The notes under the pieces: model-generated
Database searches by the model: none
Seen by the model: the letters and a program-made list of their open reading frames with translations, nothing else
Told to the model about the DNA's origin: nothing
Assembly (NCBI GenBank): GCA_958295845.1
Contig: OY282376.1
Coordinates: forward strand, 2,555,022-2,619,021
Origin: Caldilineaceae bacterium
GTDB lineage: Bacteria > Chloroflexota > Anaerolineae > Caldilineales > Caldilineaceae
DNA length: 64,000 nt
Reading direction: 5' to 3'
Position numbers and translations under genes: made by a program
Shown here: positions 44,831 to 53,854 of the stretch, piece by piece
Layout of the letters: each line of letters opens with the position of its first letter
How positions within the stretch are numbered: the first letter of the stretch is position 1

Positions 44831-45349
44831 ATGGCCCCTTGGTACGGGTACAATGACGACAATTCACCCAATATTTCCCCTAGCCATCCTCCCCTGAGCC
44901 GACCAATCGCCACGGCTGCGGAGTGGCTGACCCCACCTCTGATTTCAACGATGCATTGCCACTTCGCACGATGGACCACGGCGAAAGTGTCGCCAGGGCC
45001 GGTGATCCCTCACCGCCTGTGGATTGATCAGGATGGCAGAATCGCCTTCCGTTTCGGTGACGACCCACCGGCCGCGATCCCCGTGGTCGGCGCAGGGGAA
45101 GCGTTGGCCCAGTGGTTTGTCTTACTCTCTAAATGGATGGAGATCCACGTCGTATTGGCACGCGCGCGCAACGTGTGGTCAAACGCAGAGCTGTTGGAAG
45201 CGCTGCCCTTTACTACGCCTTCGCTACTGCCGAGTCAACTCGCACTGTCCCCCCCGAACAATTGGGAACAGGTTGCACGCGGACTGGCTGCAATAATTGC
45301 AGAAGGCTCCGGAACATTCGATGCACAACACCAGGACGGTACGGGCTGA
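44831..45349 (+). CDS. Unknown soluble protein
   Basis: From the ATG at 44831 (GGAG about 9 bases upstream) the product is 172 residues without signal or membrane segment. The central part (about residues 42-140) is well patterned: strands around RLWIDQDGRIAFRFGDDP and PVVGAGEALAQWFVLLSKWMEIHVVLARARN suggest an alpha/beta domain. I recognise no family. It ends 105 bases before the Nudix gene and may head that operon. A GTG at 44699 would add 44 residues. The alpha/beta patterning and lack of internal stops support coding, but this is not certain. Confidence 0.55.
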   Translation: MAPWYGYNDDNSPNISPSHPPLSRPIATAAEWLTPPLISTMHCHFARWTTAKVSPGPVIPHRLWIDQDGRIAFRFGDDPPAAIPVVGAGEALAQWFVLLSKWMEIHVVLARARNVWSNAELLEALPFTTPSLLPSQLALSPPNNWEQVARGLAAIIAEGSGTFDAQHQDGTG

Positions 45350-45454
45350 GAAATTGAGTTGCAGAAGAACGCGCGAGCCGATTTTCCACCCAATACAACC
45401 GTGGCGATCCCCGTACCAGGAAAGTGCCAATTACCTTTCTCTGAAAGGATTTTG

Positions 45455-46024
45455 ATGAAGTCTCAACGAAATAGTTGGAATACAGATAAGCAATCTCTGG
45501 AACAGAAAGACGGGGTTAGCCATGCAAAGCCTTCAGATCCCGGTGGGGTTCAGCGGGAGAATTCGAATGAATACACTGTTCGCCATATCCACTCCGCTGG
45601 CGGCGTTGCATTTCGCCTGCATCAGGCTATCACCAGCAGATCGATTCAGGTTGCATTGATCGCCACGGATAGGGAATGCCGCCGTTGGCAACTACCTAAG
45701 GGTCGGCTCTACCCTGCAGAGGAACCACTGTCAGCGGCACTGAGGGAAGTTGAGGAGGAAACCGGCCTTGAGACCAGGTTCGAATCCTTCCTGAAAACAG
45801 TGCGTTACGAGTATCTCGATACTTTCGCCCGCATTGTGCCGGAAAGAGTCTACAAAAAGGTGGACTTCTATCTGCTCAGAGTAATTGGCGGGAGCCTCTC
45901 GGACGACAGTGTGGAAGTCCAGAAGGTCGAATGGGCCTCACCCGATGACGCCCTGTGTCGCCTGGCTTACGACGGAGAAAGGGACTGCATCAAACTTGCA
46001 TTGGAATATCTGAATGGCCACTGA
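45455..46024 (+). CDS. Nudix hydrolase
   Basis: Hydrolyses nucleoside diphosphates linked to another group. The Nudix box spans GRLYPAEEPLSAALREVEEE plus TGL, matching Gx5Ex7REUxEExGU; the preceding AGGVAFR strand is typical. I choose the ATG at 45455 (AAAGGA 6 bases upstream), giving 189 residues; the frame is open upstream to 45359 without a ribosome site. It resembles the Ap4A-hydrolase/MutT-like group by the WQLPKGRLY strand. The stop overlaps the next start by 11 bases, so the two are translationally coupled. Confidence 0.9.
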   Translation: MKSQRNSWNTDKQSLEQKDGVSHAKPSDPGGVQRENSNEYTVRHIHSAGGVAFRLHQAITSRSIQVALIATDRECRRWQLPKGRLYPAEEPLSAALREVEEETGLETRFESFLKTVRYEYLDTFARIVPERVYKKVDFYLLRVIGGSLSDDSVEVQKVEWASPDDALCRLAYDGERDCIKLALEYLNGH

Positions 46025-47111
46025 GATAGATAAAGCTAACCCCAGACAGGTTCGAGAAGTCCTGAATATGTTAGTCTCAGGCGTTACCAGCGATGTCAGT
46101 AGTATGCAACAGATCGCTGGCAGTTGGTGGCGTCATTTCCTATTCATGCGCTGGTTTGGCCCCCGATTTCTGGGCAAACAGATGGACACCTTCGTGGCCA
46201 CCCAAGGTGACCGCATCATCGGATTTATCATCATTCAATACGATGGCGATGCCGCCGGAACTTTCGACTGGGCGTTTATCGAACCCCTGGATGTTGAGGA
46301 AAACCGAGAGGATTTTGCCGATCTGATCGACACAGCTCTTGATTACATTGAGGGCCAGGGCATTCATCCTTACTTTTACTTTGGTTTCGCCACTGCATCT
46401 CCAGGCGAAGTCACCCAGATTCTTGACGATCTAGGTCTTGGTCCGGCGGACTATCAGAATAACCAGATGGTGGGTGCGTTGCCATTGGCAGATACATCTC
46501 CGTTACCGGAAGGCTTTCGAGTTTCTGCCCAGATTTCTGCCCGATTTGGGGCCCGCATGTCCGAATTATTGCCCACGGTCTACCCAGATGCTTCGGAAGA
46601 CGAAAAGGAAATGATTGCCGCAATCCACACCAGCACATTGCGTTCTTCCAAAGTGTTCCTGATACTTGAGGATGAAAACGAGGTCGGTTTTGCTCAGCAG
46701 TTCCGATGGCGTGATGAACTTCGTCTCCTCGTCGCCCTGCCGCCCAGGTTATGGGGCGCCGCGCCAGAACGACAAATTGTTTCTTACTTTGCAAGCACAC
46801 TGCAGGGAAATACCAGAAGCCTGCGCCTTCGCACCTTTAGCGATAACCACATGGCCAAGTCCCGCCATTCCTTCGAGAGCCTGGGTCTTAACTGGCAACA
46901 GGCCCCGTGGCAGCGATGGGTCGTCGCTCTGGAAAGTGAAGAGGCAAACGAGGACCTTACAGAACAGGAAGAAAGTCGGAAGGGCAGATACGACTCGGTC
47001 TGGCCGCCTGAGGGTCCCCTTTCGGCGCAGGACCGCGACGGCGAAACCGACGGCCAATCTGATAACAGTGCCAATCAAGAGAAACGCGTAGGCAATGAGA
47101 AACAGGGCTGA
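46014..47111 (+). CDS. Double GNAT-like acetyltransferase-fold protein
   Basis: 365 residues. Residues about 15-160 (WRHFLFMRWFG ... DRIIGFIIIQYDGDAAGTFDWAFIEP) and about 170-320 (SSKVFLILEDENEVGFAQQFRWRDELRLLVALPP ... LRLRTFSDNHMAKSRHSFESLGL) both have the order of GNAT strands, so two such domains in tandem are likely. The canonical acetyl-CoA loop (Q/RxxGxG/A) is not clear in either, so the catalytic activity is uncertain. The C-terminal about 50 residues are acidic and disordered. It overlaps the Nudix gene (11 bases) and the hydrolase gene (17 bases), which shows a tight operon. Confidence 0.6.
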   Translation: MATEIDKANPRQVREVLNMLVSGVTSDVSSMQQIAGSWWRHFLFMRWFGPRFLGKQMDTFVATQGDRIIGFIIIQYDGDAAGTFDWAFIEPLDVEENREDFADLIDTALDYIEGQGIHPYFYFGFATASPGEVTQILDDLGLGPADYQNNQMVGALPLADTSPLPEGFRVSAQISARFGARMSELLPTVYPDASEDEKEMIAAIHTSTLRSSKVFLILEDENEVGFAQQFRWRDELRLLVALPPRLWGAAPERQIVSYFASTLQGNTRSLRLRTFSDNHMAKSRHSFESLGLNWQQAPWQRWVVALESEEANEDLTEQEESRKGRYDSVWPPEGPLSAQDRDGETDGQSDNSANQEKRVGNEKQG

Positions 47112-48129
47112 CCATACTGCCGATCCCCCTGAAAATCGATACAACGAATACAAAACGGAAAGGGGCGGGCCTCGCGGCCTTGACCCTCTCCTTGGCCGCA
47201 ACGTTCAGTTCTTTCCTTCGGAAGAGGAATTCACTCTTTCGAGCCCGAACTCTCTTCCAAGCCAAGGCAGTCTGGCACATTCGACCGGCTACCTTCGCAG
47301 CGAGAGCGGACTACCCATCTTCTACAGCTGCTGGCGTCCGGAGGGCTCTGCAAGAGGAGTCGTCATCATCCTCCATGGGCTAGGCGAACACAGTGGGCGC
47401 TATCGCCACCTGGTTGCGGCCTTACTTCGCGCCGGGTACATGGTATACGCACACGACCATCAGGGCTTCGGCCGCTCCGGCGGCGCGCGCTGCTATGTCC
47501 AGGGCTTCCACGACTATCTGAGCGACATTTCCCAGGTCGTATCAATGGCCCGGATGCGCAACGCTGGTCTCCCGTGCTGTCTTTATGGACACTCAATGGG
47601 CGGGCTGATTGGCCTCCTCTACCTCATGGAGGCCCCCGGTGCAGTGGATCTTGCCGTCGTCTCTTCCCCTTCGCTGCAATCACATGATCTCTCGCTGGTA
47701 AACCGGCTCCTCAAGCGCATGCTTGAACTGCTCCACCGCATCCGGCCCCAGCTCACTTTTCGTCAGCGCGGCAGCCTGGACATTCTCTCACGTGACTGGC
47801 AGGAGGTTCAGAGGGCTATGGGGGACTCGCTGGGCGTGCCACTGCGCAGTGCAAACTGGGTCGTGGAATTCTTCGAAACAATGCAGGAGGTCGGGGACCG
47901 CGCCAAAGAGGTCCATATCCCTATCCTGATGATGCAAGGACTGGCAGACGCTGTGGTCGTCCCAGCGGCAACCCAAGCGTTTTTCGCCCAGGTTGGCTCA
48001 GAAGATAAGAGTCTGCGCCTCTATGAAGGCTACTACCATGAGCTTCACAACGACTTGGGGCGAGAGCGTCCCATCGGCGCAGTCCTGAACTGGCTCAATG
48101 CTAGGTGCCCTGCTGCCGACTCATCGTAG
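47095..48129 (+). CDS. Alpha/beta hydrolase, monoacylglycerol lipase type
   Basis: Serine hydrolase of the Hydrolase_4 family. Oxyanion strand VVIILHGLGEHSGRY, nucleophile elbow YGHSMGG (Ser about 165), catalytic Asp in MMQGLADAVV and catalytic His in EGYYHELHND. Family members cleave monoacylglycerols or lysophospholipids. The first about 65 residues are extra to the fold and partly derive from overlap with the previous gene, so the true start may be later. It ends 18 bases before the convergent PhyH gene stop. Confidence 0.88.
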   Translation: MRNRADHTADPPENRYNEYKTERGGPRGLDPLLGRNVQFFPSEEEFTLSSPNSLPSQGSLAHSTGYLRSESGLPIFYSCWRPEGSARGVVIILHGLGEHSGRYRHLVAALLRAGYMVYAHDHQGFGRSGGARCYVQGFHDYLSDISQVVSMARMRNAGLPCCLYGHSMGGLIGLLYLMEAPGAVDLAVVSSPSLQSHDLSLVNRLLKRMLELLHRIRPQLTFRQRGSLDILSRDWQEVQRAMGDSLGVPLRSANWVVEFFETMQEVGDRAKEVHIPILMMQGLADAVVVPAATQAFFAQVGSEDKSLRLYEGYYHELHNDLGRERPIGAVLNWLNARCPAADSS

Positions 48130-48147
48130 GAATTTCCCCGCCAGTCC

Positions 48148-49080
48148 TCAGCAGATTATCCCTTTTTTCGCCTCAGGACCGTGGGCAATTGGATTCTCGC
48201 CAATCCAACGTTCGTCCACCGGTTCGGAAGCAAGTTGATAGCGCGTATCGGTCGACAGGCGCAGCCTGTTCGTATGGTTGTCCATGCTTGCGTGCATGGT
48301 GTACATGCTGAAGACCAACAGGTCGCCGAGCTGGTAGTCGGTCGTGAGCCAGCGGCTGTTCAACTCCGAGCGCAGCGCGACGGCATCAGGGGAGAATGTC
48401 CCGAAACCGCTCCCCTGCCAGCGTTTATGCCCTGCTTCCGTCTCTGATGCGTCCGGCTCATTCGTGCAATACTCATCAACGTCCATCTGGCCATATGTAT
48501 CCTTGATCTCCTCCTGTCGGTGGGAGTTTTCCAGGATCATCAGGCCGCCCATCTGACAGGGAATGTCTCCGAGCGGAGTCCAACTCGTGTACAAGCTTTT
48601 GGTGCCCCGTCCCATGAAAACAACATCATAATGGGGGTTGGTAGCCGTTTCCTCGCCCGACGTCTTGACCCTGCACCAGGTGAAGTCAAGAGGGCGAATC
48701 GGCCCGCCCAGGAAGCGCTCATAAAATGCTATCATCGGCCCGGCGAAGAGGGCCTGGCGTAGTGGCTCATTGTTCTTGGATAGCTCTACCATATCCCTGG
48801 CAGAGACGGCCAGTTCACGCTTGGCAACGCCATCGTCTATAGGGTAGTCCAAGTCAACAAAGTCCAGGTCAGCCAGCGCTTCCAACATGGTCCGCCGTGC
48901 GGCGTGCAAGGTGTCTCGTTCTAGTAGACCGGGAAGATAAAGATAACCATCATTCTCAAACCGAGAGTGAAGTTCGTCACAGTCTTCCAGCGAGTCCGCG
49001 GAAGAGCGCAATTCGCCGAAACTTTCGGATCCGGTTTCGAGCTGTTTCCCATGGACTGTGAGCATCTTCTTTGCGATCAT
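48148..49080 (-). CDS. Phytanoyl-CoA dioxygenase (PhyH) family protein 2
   Basis: Fe(II)/2-oxoglutarate oxygenase: iron ligands His150 and Asp152 in TNPHYDVVF, distal His in MYTMHASMDN, and a 2-oxoglutarate Arg in RLRLSTDTRY. The segment GGLMILENSHRQEE is the strand before the active-site lid, and a longer-than-usual lid insert (KDTYGQMDVDEY ... GHKRWQGSGF) follows. It is the last gene of the 16-kb minus-strand catabolic cluster. The TSWTPLGDIPCQMGG pattern recalls PhyH proteins of marine bacteria. The substrate is unknown. Confidence 0.88.
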   Translation of the reverse strand: MIAKKMLTVHGKQLETGSESFGELRSSADSLEDCDELHSRFENDGYLYLPGLLERDTLHAARRTMLEALADLDFVDLDYPIDDGVAKRELAVSARDMVELSKNNEPLRQALFAGPMIAFYERFLGGPIRPLDFTWCRVKTSGEETATNPHYDVVFMGRGTKSLYTSWTPLGDIPCQMGGLMILENSHRQEEIKDTYGQMDVDEYCTNEPDASETEAGHKRWQGSGFGTFSPDAVALRSELNSRWLTTDYQLGDLLVFSMYTMHASMDNHTNRLRLSTDTRYQLASEPVDERWIGENPIAHGPEAKKGIIC

Positions 49081-49169
49081 TTATTCACCCTTCGCACTAT
49101 TGTATTCTGAATCTGGATTTCAGGCTCGAAGACTAAACATGACGGCCTACGTGGACGGCCTCAGATCTC

Positions 49170-50138
49170 TCAAACGCGGGCAAACTTCCTCAACACGCGC
49201 CAATCTTTCGGCGTTGTCCCGTCCGGATAGGAGTACGCAACCTCTCCTACATACAGATCCCCCCGGGAATCAAACGCGATGTTGTGCGGGCTGAAATAGC
49301 GACCCGAACCGTAAGGATCTTCCATCCCCCATTCGCTTAGAATCTTGCCGTTCAGATCTCGGACCGTGATTCGGGCTGGCGGATTGTCAAAGACCGGAAT
49401 CTTCGTTTCGCCCATGAAGATGCCACCCACTTCGGCCAGATACATGTGACCTTCAGCGTCCAAACACATGTCGCAGGGCCACCAGACATCCTCCCACTGA
49501 CCGACCTGCTCGCCTTCTGGGTTGAAGAGCTGCATACGCCGGTTCTGGCGGTCGGCAATATACACTGTGCCGTCGCCGTCGACGCAAACGTTGTGAGGCG
49601 TAACAAACTGGCCGCCCCCTGTTCCAGGTTCTCCCCAGGAAAACAACAAGTCGCCTGCCGCAGTAAATTTGTGCACGCGGGCATTGCCGTAACCATCAGA
49701 CACGTATAGTTCGCCCTCCGGAGAAAGTGCGACTCCTGTAGGGTAATTGAAGGGAGGGCCGGCACGCAGCACCTCCTTTTGAACATCCCAAATGTATCCT
49801 GTATCCGCAGGACTCTCTGCAGTCTCAATCGACATAAGGAGCTCGCCCTCGGTCGTATACTTATGAACTGCATGACCCCAGTCGTCTACACAAAAGATCG
49901 AGTCATCCGGGCCGACAATTATGTCATGCGCCCGCTTGATCATCCCTTCACCAAATGATCGCAGAAAACGTCCATCGCGGTCGAAAACAATGATAGGGTG
50001 TTCACTTCGACAGAAGATATAGACCCTGTCCTGCGGGTCCACTGCCACCCCCGGTACCTCTACGATATTCCAGCCGGCAGGAACCTCCCCCCAGCCATCT
50101 ACCTCTTCATATACAAACTGGCCGCTGCCCAGTTTCAT
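49170..50138 (-). CDS. NHL-repeat beta-propeller protein
   Basis: Six-bladed propeller of the NHL/SMP-30/peptidylglycine-lyase type. At least six repeats carry the GVAVDPQDRVYIF / GVALSPEGELYVSDGYGNARVHKF / NVCVDGDGTVYIADRQNRRMQLF pattern. It has no signal peptide. The ATG has GAAGGGA upstream. Propellers of this type act as lactonases or lyases or serve as scaffolds; the catalytic metal residues of gluconolactonase are not obvious. It is placed between a PhyH oxygenase and a ThDP enzyme, so a hydrolytic step in the same pathway is plausible. Confidence 0.82.
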   Translation of the reverse strand: MKLGSGQFVYEEVDGWGEVPAGWNIVEVPGVAVDPQDRVYIFCRSEHPIIVFDRDGRFLRSFGEGMIKRAHDIIVGPDDSIFCVDDWGHAVHKYTTEGELLMSIETAESPADTGYIWDVQKEVLRAGPPFNYPTGVALSPEGELYVSDGYGNARVHKFTAAGDLLFSWGEPGTGGGQFVTPHNVCVDGDGTVYIADRQNRRMQLFNPEGEQVGQWEDVWWPCDMCLDAEGHMYLAEVGGIFMGETKIPVFDNPPARITVRDLNGKILSEWGMEDPYGSGRYFSPHNIAFDSRGDLYVGEVAYSYPDGTTPKDWRVLRKFARV

Positions 50139-50252
50139 GGTCTAGTCCCTTCTTTCTCTTGGAATTAAGTTTTCAATGCCTGTGAACGGAAACTACCCGC
50201 TATCTCCGCGCTATCAAGCCGACATTGACTTGGGATTCCATTTTACGCCGAC

Positions 50253-52001
50253 TCAACTGCGGGGCTTTGGTGGAATCTCATCTCTTTCCGGCTCAAACCA
50301 CATTCCCGCAATTGGTGGGGGAACCGGATCACGGGCGATTTGCATGTCCACTACGCACGGTTTACCGCAATCCAAGGCGTAGCACATCGCATCTTCGATT
50401 TCCGCATATTTGCTGATTGAAAGTCCTTCGGCCTTAAGCGACCTGGCCAATGCCGCATAATCGGCATTCTCACAAAACTCCGTGCCGACGATTCTCCCCC
50501 CATAACTGGCCATCTGGCCCCCGCGAATAGCCCCTAATGTCTGGTTATTGAATATGACCCAGACAACCGGCAGTCCCCACTCAACCGCAGTGATCACCTC
50601 CTGACAGACCATGAGAAAACCGCCGTCGCCTGTCACGCAGACCGCCGGCAGGTCAGGCCTTGCCAGCTTTCCCCCAATGATAGAAGTAGGGCCAAAACCC
50701 ATCGGCGTCCAACCCCCTGGGTAGAGCAATCGACGTGGGGAATAGATTGGGAAAAACGCGCCGAAATAGTGATTGTGATCGCCCGTATCCAACGAAAAGA
50801 GTATGTCCCTGGGCAGTACGCGCCGCAACTCGTCGACAACGCGCAGCGGCTCCATGCCCCCGTCGTCACCTTCCTTGTCGGGTATATCAACGTGGAAACC
50901 GGACTTGACCTTCGCCGTGAGATCCATATTATCGGATCTGAATGGGATTGCCTCCTTCGCAGGCAACGCAGCAATCGTGTCCTGCAATGTTGCTTTGGCG
51001 TCGCCCAACAGACCGATCTCCACCGGGTAGGTTCGTCCTATCTGGTTGGCATCAATGTCGATCTGGATGATTCGGTTCTGCTCGACGAACGGCATGCCTT
51101 CTGTCCACCAGCAGGTCGACAGATCGGAAAAACTGAATCCAACCGCCAGCACGACATCGGCATGTTGCCGGATCATCTCATGTGCGCTCGGGTGGCCGAG
51201 CCACCCTACGTTTCCCAAGCTATGCGAGTGGTCCTCAGCCAGGATCCCCTTGGCGGCGTATGAAGTTGCCACCGGGGCTCCCAGCAGTTCGGCCAGTTCA
51301 AGAATCTCAGGTCCTGCGTCGGCAAGGACAGCGCCGTATCCGGCCACAATTACAGGGTTGGCCGCACTGTGAAGCGCATCGGCCGCTTTCGCAACTGCTT
51401 CCGCATCAGCCCGTACCCGCCCCGCGTAACCGAAGCGGTCCGGGGACGGTATCTCGTCGAAGTCGTGGAACGCGGCCTGCATGTCCCAAGGGATTTCAAC
51501 CGCGACCGGCCCGGGATTACCAGCACGCGCGAGCGCGCAGGCTTTGCGCATTACCTCAGGAATCAGATCGGGGTGTTGCACCTGCCACACCTTCTTAACG
51601 ACCGGCTGCAGGACCTGTACGAAACTCTGGTCCGGCAGACCGTAAAATGGGCTGGTCTCCTGCAACTGGCCTCTGCCAACCCATCGCGATATCACGCCCC
51701 CAAATATTGCCACTACCGGACTGGATGCGGCAGCGGCCGAAGCCAGCCCCGTAACCATGTTAGCTGGCCCAGGCCCAACCGAGGCGCAACAGACCCCTAT
51801 GTCTCCAGAAATACGTGCATAGCCGTCAGCGATATGCGCCGCCGCCTGCTCATGCCGCGTCAACTTGAATTCGATCTGCGAGGAGTCGTAAATGGCATCC
51901 AGAATGTTGGTATTGCCGTGCCCCGGATGGCCAAATACGTGCCGGACTCCTTCCAGCTCCAATGCTCTGATTAACGCCTCAGCGCAGCGCATTCGTGCCA
52001 T
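50253..52001 (-). CDS. Thiamine diphosphate enzyme, acetolactate synthase-like
   Basis: ThDP-dependent lyase or carboligase. Three domains: pyrimidine-binding (about 1-170) with the activating Glu in LTRHEQAAAHIADGYARI, central FAD/DHS-like domain (about 190-320), and PP-binding domain (about 370-560) with the metal motif GDGGFLMVCQE ... FNNQTLGAI. The 582 residues suit the IlvB/benzoylformate decarboxylase/oxalyl-CoA decarboxylase group. The N-terminus FGHPGHGN differs from IlvB (FGxPGG), and no IlvN regulatory subunit is near, so biosynthetic acetolactate synthase is unlikely. A GTG 6 bases upstream of the ATG at 52001 is an alternative start. It may split or decarboxylate a 2-keto or 2-hydroxyacyl intermediate of the cluster. 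Confidence 0.88.
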   Translation of the reverse strand: MARMRCAEALIRALELEGVRHVFGHPGHGNTNILDAIYDSSQIEFKLTRHEQAAAHIADGYARISGDIGVCCASVGPGPANMVTGLASAAAASSPVVAIFGGVISRWVGRGQLQETSPFYGLPDQSFVQVLQPVVKKVWQVQHPDLIPEVMRKACALARAGNPGPVAVEIPWDMQAAFHDFDEIPSPDRFGYAGRVRADAEAVAKAADALHSAANPVIVAGYGAVLADAGPEILELAELLGAPVATSYAAKGILAEDHSHSLGNVGWLGHPSAHEMIRQHADVVLAVGFSFSDLSTCWWTEGMPFVEQNRIIQIDIDANQIGRTYPVEIGLLGDAKATLQDTIAALPAKEAIPFRSDNMDLTAKVKSGFHVDIPDKEGDDGGMEPLRVVDELRRVLPRDILFSLDTGDHNHYFGAFFPIYSPRRLLYPGGWTPMGFGPTSIIGGKLARPDLPAVCVTGDGGFLMVCQEVITAVEWGLPVVWVIFNNQTLGAIRGGQMASYGGRIVGTEFCENADYAALARSLKAEGLSISKYAEIEDAMCYALDCGKPCVVDMQIARDPVPPPIAGMWFEPERDEIPPKPRS

Positions 52002-52098
52002 GTTCACTAACTCAGGCTGAAGAAAAGGAGACAGTCAATTGCCGGACTCCCCAGGAGGACCGCGTCGCCCTGCGGCATTCTGTTCAGTACAAAGTGCT

Positions 52099-52929
52099 TC
52101 AAATAGCTTCAGGAACCCCATATGGGCTATCCATGTATTTGCCGACATTTCGGTTTAGCGGCCAACCTTGTCCCCCTGCCAGCGCAAAAGAATCCGACTT
52201 GCCAAGCAACCAGAAAAACATCTCCGCAGCATCATTGCAGTCACGGAACTGCTCTCTAAAAGTCGGATCTTCCAACTTATAGTTCGCCGTCGCAATGTCG
52301 AAGTCAGGCTCCCTGATCCAGTCTCGATGAGGCGACTCGGTGCGCCAGTAATTGTACTTGAGCAGGTTGCGTAACCCCGTACCGCTGGCAGCGGATCGCC
52401 GGTGCCAGATCGAATAGACGGTGAGAAAGATCGACCCGGCCGGCGCAACGGCCTGATAGGACCCGCGGATTCCGCCATAGTGGCCCATCTGTTTGGACAA
52501 AGAAAAGAGAAAATGGGACCCTGGCAGCAACTCGGTCGGCCCAAGATCCACCGGACAGTCCTCTGGATAGTAGAAGACTTGCAGGTAGTTGAGTGCCGGC
52601 CCATGTTTGGAATTGCCGTCACGGTGCCAGTTCTGGGCAGGAGACGGGCAATTGACACGATGATTACTCATAATAATGGGAAGCCCAAAGTTCTGGCCCA
52701 ACAGGCATCGAATTGCTCCAGCCGCCTGCCCGTTCAAGATCACATTGTCGACGAACCAGTCTTCCTGCAATATCTCCGTCGGTTCGTGCGAAGGGTACCG
52801 GTCCAGGAATTCGACGGTGCGACGGTTGATTTCGTCCGGCACCGCGCCTTCCAACACCATGTAACCTTTCTTGCAGAACTCCAATACTTGCGTGTCCCTC
52901 AGTCCCGGCCGGCAAGAGTGCGTTCTCAT
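52099..52929 (-). CDS. Phytanoyl-CoA dioxygenase (PhyH) family protein 3
   Basis: From the ATG at 52929 (AAGGAG about 10 bases upstream) the product is 276 residues. Iron ligands His102 and Asp104 in QNWHRDGNSK, distal His in SIWHRRSAAS, and a likely 2-oxoglutarate Arg in GLRNLLKYNYWR. GPTELLPGSHF is the typical lead to the active site. The lid and termini differ from the other PhyH proteins in the cluster, so each probably acts on its own substrate or step. Confidence 0.88.
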   Translation of the reverse strand: MRTHSCRPGLRDTQVLEFCKKGYMVLEGAVPDEINRRTVEFLDRYPSHEPTEILQEDWFVDNVILNGQAAGAIRCLLGQNFGLPIIMSNHRVNCPSPAQNWHRDGNSKHGPALNYLQVFYYPEDCPVDLGPTELLPGSHFLFSLSKQMGHYGGIRGSYQAVAPAGSIFLTVYSIWHRRSAASGTGLRNLLKYNYWRTESPHRDWIREPDFDIATANYKLEDPTFREQFRDCNDAAEMFFWLLGKSDSFALAGGQGWPLNRNVGKYMDSPYGVPEAI

Positions 52930-53058
52930 AGTCGTCTTTCTCCTTACCTGAATCCCGGATGAATTCGTCTCAGAGCCAGTAATATTATGTTGGCGCAACC
53001 GTCAACTGGCGGCAGGGCCGGAAGGAAGTAACTGTTCACCTTTTGTCCCTTTACTCCC

Positions 53059-53820
53059 CTATTGCCGCCGCTCGTAAATCTCCTCACGCTCTCTCGCGAC
53101 TCTGTTGCGCGTGAGACTTTGAAGTTCCGGGGGCATCCGTTCGAAAGTCTCTGGCCACACCGGTTGATGCCCGCCCTCCCGTGCCAGGTTCCACCAAGGA
53201 GGATAATAGGCTATGTTCAGCGCCATTCGATGCTGATCCAGCGTCGTGTTTGCACCGTTTGCGTGCCATACACCGCCGTGCCATAGGAAAACCGAGCCAC
53301 GGCGCCCAGTTATCGGCAAAAGACGTCGATCGTCCGCCTTCATACCTCTTGGTGGGCGGCGGCGCAAGCGGTGGCTGGTGGGCATGATGCGCGTTGCCCC
53401 GATCTCTTCGGTAAAGTCAGTGATCATCCAGATCGAATTGATCATCCAGGGATTGTCGGGAAGTACGTCCGGCAAGTCTTGCGCCGAATCGGTGTGGACT
53501 CCGCCGGCTGGTGCCCCTGGTTTGACCCACTTGGAACAAGCTTCAGCCAAGCGAATGTCCTGGCCCAGGAAATGCCTGGTTACGGCCAGTACGTCAGGAT
53601 GGGCAGCGCAGGCCCAGCTAGCCTCATCCAGGTTGAGTAGGCCGAACAGTGTCTGGTACAGATCGTCGTTCGGATCCTGGAAGTAGGGACGACTCTCCGG
53701 GTCCTCATGAAGCGCAAATAATTGCTCAGCCAAGCGATCGGCCTGGTCCGCCGGGATCGCCTCCTCCAGCACGCAGTACCCGAACAGATCCAGATGGTCG
53801 ATTGCCTCTTGAATGCTCAC
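53059..53820 (-). CDS. Phytanoyl-CoA dioxygenase (PhyH) family protein 4
   Basis: I start this gene at GTG 53820 (AAAGGG about 9 bases upstream), which leaves a 34-base gap to the previous gene. A longer in-frame start at 53904 would overlap that gene by 50 bases and adds 28 residues unlike the family. Iron ligands His109 and Asp111 in GGVHTDSAQD, distal His in HGGVWHANGAN, and Arg in LDQHRMALNIAYYPP. IGATRIMPTSHRLRR precedes the distal His, as in PhyH. About 253 residues, normal for the family. Confidence 0.88.
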   Translation of the reverse strand: MSIQEAIDHLDLFGYCVLEEAIPADQADRLAEQLFALHEDPESRPYFQDPNDDLYQTLFGLLNLDEASWACAAHPDVLAVTRHFLGQDIRLAEACSKWVKPGAPAGGVHTDSAQDLPDVLPDNPWMINSIWMITDFTEEIGATRIMPTSHRLRRRPPRGMKADDRRLLPITGRRGSVFLWHGGVWHANGANTTLDQHRMALNIAYYPPWWNLAREGGHQPVWPETFERMPPELQSLTRNRVAREREEIYERRQ

Positions 53821-53854
53821 TATGTTCTGCCCTTTCGCCGCTGCGGTCAGCGCT

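Noticed and set aside
50253..52001. IlvB acetolactate synthase of branched-chain amino acid synthesis
   Set aside because: No ilvN, ilvC or other ilv gene is nearby, and the N-terminal FGHPGHGN differs from IlvB, so a catabolic ThDP enzyme is more likely.
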